Positions 32,423-34,971 of a stretch of DNA of 34,971 nt are shown one piece after another. Position 1 is the first letter of the stretch. Each line of letters begins with the position of its first letter. The DNA is from Lachnospiraceae bacterium (lineage in GTDB: Bacteria; Bacillota; Clostridia; Lachnospirales; Lachnospiraceae). Position numbers and translations under genes: made by a program. The DNA is taken from the NCBI GenBank assembly GCA_900768755.1, contig CAAGDV010000018.1, positions 1 to 34,971 of the forward strand, in the 5' to 3' direction. The notes under the pieces were generated by a model, which had not been told where the DNA came from, did no database searches, and was given only the letters and a program-made list of their open reading frames with translations.

Positions 32423-32520
32423 GGCCGTATGGCGTCAGGTTGGAGCGGATACAGCCTTTTCTATATATACAAAACCCTTTGGCAGATACTGAAAAACGCA
32501 GTAAGTGTCAAAGGGTTTTA
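32423..32520 (+). ncRNA. Candidate small RNA between yeiH-like and uraA genes
   Basis: An approximately 98-base unit bounded by the orphan promoter-like element and the hairpin terminator at 32471-32519. Its first part has an 8-base inverted repeat (32423-32430 with 32449-32456) containing one C-A mismatch on this strand, which becomes a G-U pair on the other strand. It could therefore be part of the 3' end of the minus strand uraA transcript instead. No known RNA family recognised. Confidence 0.3.
32471..32519. terminator. Bidirectional terminator between converging genes
   Basis: AAAACCCTTTG (32471-32481) and CAAAGGGTTTT (32509-32519) form a perfect 11-bp stem with a 27-base loop that itself has ACTG/CAGT. 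It ends in TTTT on both strands, so it can serve the yeiH-like gene on + and uraA on -. It starts 20 bases after the uraA stop as read on the minus strand. Confidence 0.75.
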
Positions 32521-32538
32521 TGTAATATTATTTACGGT

Positions 32539-33927
32539 TTATTTTGTTTTCTTCTTCATTCCGCCTACAAGGAGATTGGTGATAATACCAACAATCAAAG
32601 CAGCGGCAAGTGGAGTGATGTTAAGAAGTGCTCCGTCTGTAATAGAGTTGCTTCCGAATCCGAAGAACAATCCGCCGATACCGGTTACAAGAATTGAAGC
32701 GACAACAAAGAGGTTTTTGCTCTCGTTTAAATCAACCTTCTGAATCATCTGAAGACCTGAAACAGCGATGAAACCGTACATTGCGATACAAGCACCACCC
32801 ATTACGCATTTCGGAATCGAATTGATTACGCACACGAACGGTGAGAAGAAGGATAAAACAATACATCCGATTGCTGCGGTGATGATTGAAACAATTGAAG
32901 CATTTCCGGTGATTGCAACACATCCGATTGACTCTCCGTAGGTTGTGTTGGCAGCTCCACCGAATACAGAACCGACAATTGAACCGACACCGTCTCCGAG
33001 GAGTGTTTTGTCAAGACCTGGATCTGTGATGAGGTCTTTCTCAATGATTGCACTGAGGTTCTTGTGGTCTGCAATGTGCTGTGCAAGCTCTACGATACCG
33101 ATCGGCACATAAATCATTGCGATATTACCGATTGCGGCAGCGTCCAAAGGATACTTACCGTTAGTCTGGATTGCTTTCATAAAGAAGAATTTAGGATAGT
33201 CAACAATGCTCTTTATGGAAAAGGTTCCGAATGTCTCCTTAAAAGGAGTAAAGTCCATAACCTGCATTGCCTCGATTCCTGCGGCTTTTCCGATTAATGT
33301 TACGATAAGCGCGATAACGTATCCGGCGCCTACGCCGATAATAAAAGGAATCAGCTTCATGTTCTTTGTTCCCTTTGTGCTTGCAAGAACAATTACAAAG
33401 AAAGTAATAAGACCGATAATTATCGCTACCCAGTTATATGTGCTTCCGTAAGCAACCGATGCGGCACCGTTGCCCATAATCCAGTTGGTAGCGGTCGATG
33501 AAAGCGACAATCCTATAAGCGCTACGATAGGTCCGATTATAACCGGAGGCATCAAAGTGTTAACCCAGCCTGAACCTACTGCTTTGATAATCAGTGCGAT
33601 TACCACATATACAAGTCCTGCAAAAGCAACACCTATAATCATTCCCCAGTATCCGTATTCCATACCGATTGATGCGGCATAAGCTCCGAGAAATGTGAAC
33701 GATGAACCGAGGAAAACAGGGCTCTTCCTTTTGGTGAAAAGAATGTACACCAGGGTTCCGACACCTGCACCCAAAAGTGCGGCAGCGGGGTCGGCATCAA
33801 GACCGTAACCGCTTACAATCATAGGAACGAGCAGTGTTGCCGCCATAATGGCAATCATCTGCTGAAAACCAAAAATCAGTGTCTTTGAAAATTTTGGTCT
33901 GTCATTAATGTCATAAATGAGTTTCAT
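32539..33927 (-). CDS. uraA: Uracil permease (NCS2 family)
   Basis: Proton-coupled nucleobase transporter, 462 residues with about 14 helices. The segments FGFQQMIAIMAATLLVPMIV at the start, PVFLGSSFTFLGAYA, the GIVELAQHIADHKNLS segment with the conserved uracil-binding glutamate and histidine, and GGAANTTYGESIGCVAITGNASI are NCS2/UraA hallmarks. Clustering with upp and sequence favour uracil over xanthine. AAGGAGA is seven bases before the ATG. It is the second gene of a minus strand unit, 18 bases after upp copy 2. Confidence 0.93.
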   Translation of the reverse strand: MKLIYDINDRPKFSKTLIFGFQQMIAIMAATLLVPMIVSGYGLDADPAAALLGAGVGTLVYILFTKRKSPVFLGSSFTFLGAYAASIGMEYGYWGMIIGVAFAGLVYVVIALIIKAVGSGWVNTLMPPVIIGPIVALIGLSLSSTATNWIMGNGAASVAYGSTYNWVAIIIGLITFFVIVLASTKGTKNMKLIPFIIGVGAGYVIALIVTLIGKAAGIEAMQVMDFTPFKETFGTFSIKSIVDYPKFFFMKAIQTNGKYPLDAAAIGNIAMIYVPIGIVELAQHIADHKNLSAIIEKDLITDPGLDKTLLGDGVGSIVGSVFGGAANTTYGESIGCVAITGNASIVSIITAAIGCIVLSFFSPFVCVINSIPKCVMGGACIAMYGFIAVSGLQMIQKVDLNESKNLFVVASILVTGIGGLFFGFGSNSITDGALLNITPLAAALIVGIITNLLVGGMKKKTK

Positions 33928-33945
33928 GATTTTCTCCTTATTAAG

Positions 33946-34602
33946 TTATTGTGGTTTGTAGCTTACGGTGCCGCAGAGGCGGTCACCGGCATCTCCGGCA
34001 GCTGTATAGATGTAGCCCTGCTCATTTAACGGACCCGGTGCATAATTGGCTGCATATACCTTTACATCCGGGTGCTTCTCGTAAAGAAGTCTGATTCCGA
34101 CTTCTGATGCGAAAATGCACATAAAACGTATGTCATGACATCCGGCTTCCTTAACGAACTGGATGGCTGCATCGGCGCTTCCGCCGGTAGCTAAGGCGGG
34201 ATCAACAATAATGACCGGCCCCTCGGTTACATCCTGCGGTAATTTGAAATAATATGTCTCGGGCTTGAGCGTCTGGTCGTTACGGAACAGACCGATATGT
34301 CCTATTTTGGCAATCGGCGAAAGGGCGCGGAGCCCGTCTACCATTCCGAGACCTGCTCTTAGAATGGGAACGATGGTAAAATCCTCGGCGAGAACCGGGG
34401 TGGTAATCTTCTGCAAAGGAGCCTGAATCTCGACGTCCTTCATCTTAAGATCCTTAAGAGCCTCATATCCCATGAGCATTGCCAATTCCTTAACTATCTC
34501 TCCAAATTCCTTGGAACCGGTATTAATGTCACACAGATGGCTGACTTTATGCCGGATTAACGGATGGGTGAAAACAGTCAAATTGGATAAGTATTCTTCC
34601 AT
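33946..34602 (-). CDS. upp: Uracil phosphoribosyltransferase, copy 2 (diverged)
   Basis: Makes UMP from uracil and PRPP. The 218-residue protein retains FTHPLIRHKVS, VPILRAGLGMVDGL, the PRPP loop IIVDPALATGGSADAAI and GDAGDRLCGT. It differs from copy 1 at the uracil-binding C-terminus (YIYTAAGDAGDRL instead of YICPGLGDAGDRI) and carries an extra tail VSYKPQ. Such changes at the nucleobase pocket make altered specificity, for instance for modified uracils, conceivable but unproven. AAGGAGG lies six bases before the ATG. It is transcribed with uraA, the first gene of that unit. A TATATAAT -10 (about 34632-34640) lies 30 bases upstream but its -35 is weak. Confidence 0.93.
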   Translation of the reverse strand: MEEYLSNLTVFTHPLIRHKVSHLCDINTGSKEFGEIVKELAMLMGYEALKDLKMKDVEIQAPLQKITTPVLAEDFTIVPILRAGLGMVDGLRALSPIAKIGHIGLFRNDQTLKPETYYFKLPQDVTEGPVIIVDPALATGGSADAAIQFVKEAGCHDIRFMCIFASEVGIRLLYEKHPDVKVYAANYAPGPLNEQGYIYTAAGDAGDRLCGTVSYKPQ

Positions 34603-34785
34603 TATAATCCTCCTTCTTCATAACCTCCATACATTATATACGAAAATAAATCATAATTCTACAAATATTTACAAAAAAGGAATTTTTATTGTTATATCAC
34701 ACATATCATACTATGTCAATATGATTAATATGAAATAAGAAAGTAAGAATTGGGGAGAAGAACGCAGTCGCGGGAAATGTGTAAT
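34603..34785. other. Gene-free AT-rich region upstream of upp copy 2
   Basis: No coding region can be supported between upp copy 2 and the right end (369 bases). This part is AT-rich and should contain the upp-uraA promoter on the minus strand: candidates are the -10 TATAAT near 34632-34637 with a poor -35, and a TTGACA near 34717-34722 on the minus strand with no well-spaced -10. I see no PyrR-binding loop or attenuator. Confidence 0.5.
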
Positions 34786-34877
34786 TGATATAATTCTGGT
34801 TGAGTAATCTCTTTTGTTGCAAGAATACATATCCGATAGAAACAGCTATGAGCAATCATGACTCATAGCTGTTTTTT
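34786..34877 (+). ncRNA. Candidate small transcript with extended -10 promoter
   Basis: An extended -10, TG-A-TATAAT (34786-34794), without an obvious -35, is followed about 47 bases later by a strong terminator (34841-34877). This gives a possible RNA of about 75 bases starting near 34801. It has no open reading frame of note. The terminator could alternatively serve a minus strand gene lying beyond the right edge. Confidence 0.3.
34841..34877 (+). terminator. Strong hairpin terminator
   Basis: AACAGCTATGAG (34841-34852) and CTCATAGCTGTT (34862-34873) form a perfect 12-bp stem with a 9-base loop and run into TTTTTTG. On the opposite strand the stem is followed by only three T residues, so + strand use fits better. 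Confidence 0.8.
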
Positions 34878-34919
34878 GACTTTATAGGAAATTGCGCAAT
34901 TTCCTATAAAGCAAAAAAC
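34871..34919. repeat. 49-base near-perfect palindrome
   Basis: Bases 34880-34911 are a perfect 32-base palindrome (16-base arms meeting at TTGC|GCAA). GTTTTTTG (34871-34878) and CAAAAAAC (34912-34919) extend it with only one unpaired A at 34879. It lies directly against the preceding terminator and before a GC-rich tail ending in another short palindrome (GTCGCTT-G-AAGCGAC, 34956-34970). This resembles an interspersed repeat, possibly the reason the sequence ends here. Confidence 0.85.
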
Positions 34920-34971
34920 GCTCCGCGAGGATCGCACTGCGGCGGTTTGGAAAGAGTCGCTTGAAGCGACC

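Noticed and set aside
32429..32743. 104-codon + strand frame beginning MASGWSGYS
   Set aside because: It runs through the bidirectional terminator and antisense into uraA, with no ribosome binding site. The first part more likely belongs to a non-coding unit.
34956..34971. Idea that the window ends at the centre of a much larger inverted repeat
   Set aside because: The short palindrome at 34956-34970 does not extend: base 34971 is C where T would be needed to pair with 34955.

Overview
This window looks like a chromosomal stretch from a Gram-positive clostridial bacterium, most likely a Lachnospiraceae (Butyrivibrio/Lachnospira/Roseburia-like) gut or rumen species. The reasons are strong AGGAGG-type ribosome binding sites with some TTG starts, lipoprotein polysaccharide-degrading enzymes (GH26 mannanase with CBM35, CE2-type esterase), a flagellin, a ZTP riboswitch driving split purine genes, a TrkAH potassium system, and protein sequences typical of that family. 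The family placement is inference from protein character, not a search. I see no phage, transposase, CRISPR array or rRNA. Both ends carry hairpin-rich non-coding sequence, so this may be a contig ending in interspersed repeats.

Layout. 1-2.2 kb: an IscU/NifU Fe-S scaffold gene (+), then a Na+/alanine symporter (-). 2.25-9.6 kb: a tightly packed + strand operon behind a good sigma-A promoter: hypB GTPase, a 7-TM protein ending in a degenerate histidine-kinase ATPase remnant, an alpha/beta hydrolase, a membrane-anchored MurF, a D-Ala-D-Ala ligase, a secreted CE2-type esterase and a LysR regulator related to MtaR/CmbR. 9.58-13.6 kb: a methionine/folate operon (metF, a free-standing MetH reactivation domain, and MetH lacking that domain). 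Its promoter -35 lies inside a 17-bp MET-box-like palindrome that also contains the lysR stop codon. 13.7-15.4 kb: a lipoprotein mannanase with a tandem-repeat linker. 15.5-15.7 kb: tRNA-Leu(UAG) with a consensus promoter and a long terminator stem, then a GNAT acetyltransferase.

16.3-18.4 kb: a ZTP riboswitch with overlapping terminator, followed by a PurO-type IMP cyclohydrolase and a stand-alone AICAR transformylase, which together replace bifunctional PurH. 18.4-23.0 kb: an HD 5'-deoxynucleotidase-like protein, three consecutive HAD phosphatases and a YgiQ-type radical SAM protein. 23.0-28.6 kb: upp, trkA, trkH, an aldose-1-epimerase-like protein and an RlmD/RumA-type methyltransferase. 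28.6-29.9 kb: a flagellin pseudogene (5' truncated plus a 1-base frameshift). 30-30.8 kb: two small membrane proteins of unknown function.

30.8-34.6 kb: a DUF523 protein of the thiouracil desulfidase (TudS) type with a YeiH-family exporter (+), converging on uracil permease and a second, diverged upp (-). Together these read as a plausible thio-uracil salvage module: uptake, desulfuration, phosphoribosylation and possible sulfur export. The last 369 bases contain no gene but hold a possible small RNA unit and a long near-perfect palindrome. Linking themes are one-carbon metabolism (metF/metH, the ZTP-controlled formyl-folate enzyme), uracil/nucleotide salvage (two upp, HD and HAD phosphatases, TudS, UraA) and cell-wall precursor synthesis (MurF, Ddl).
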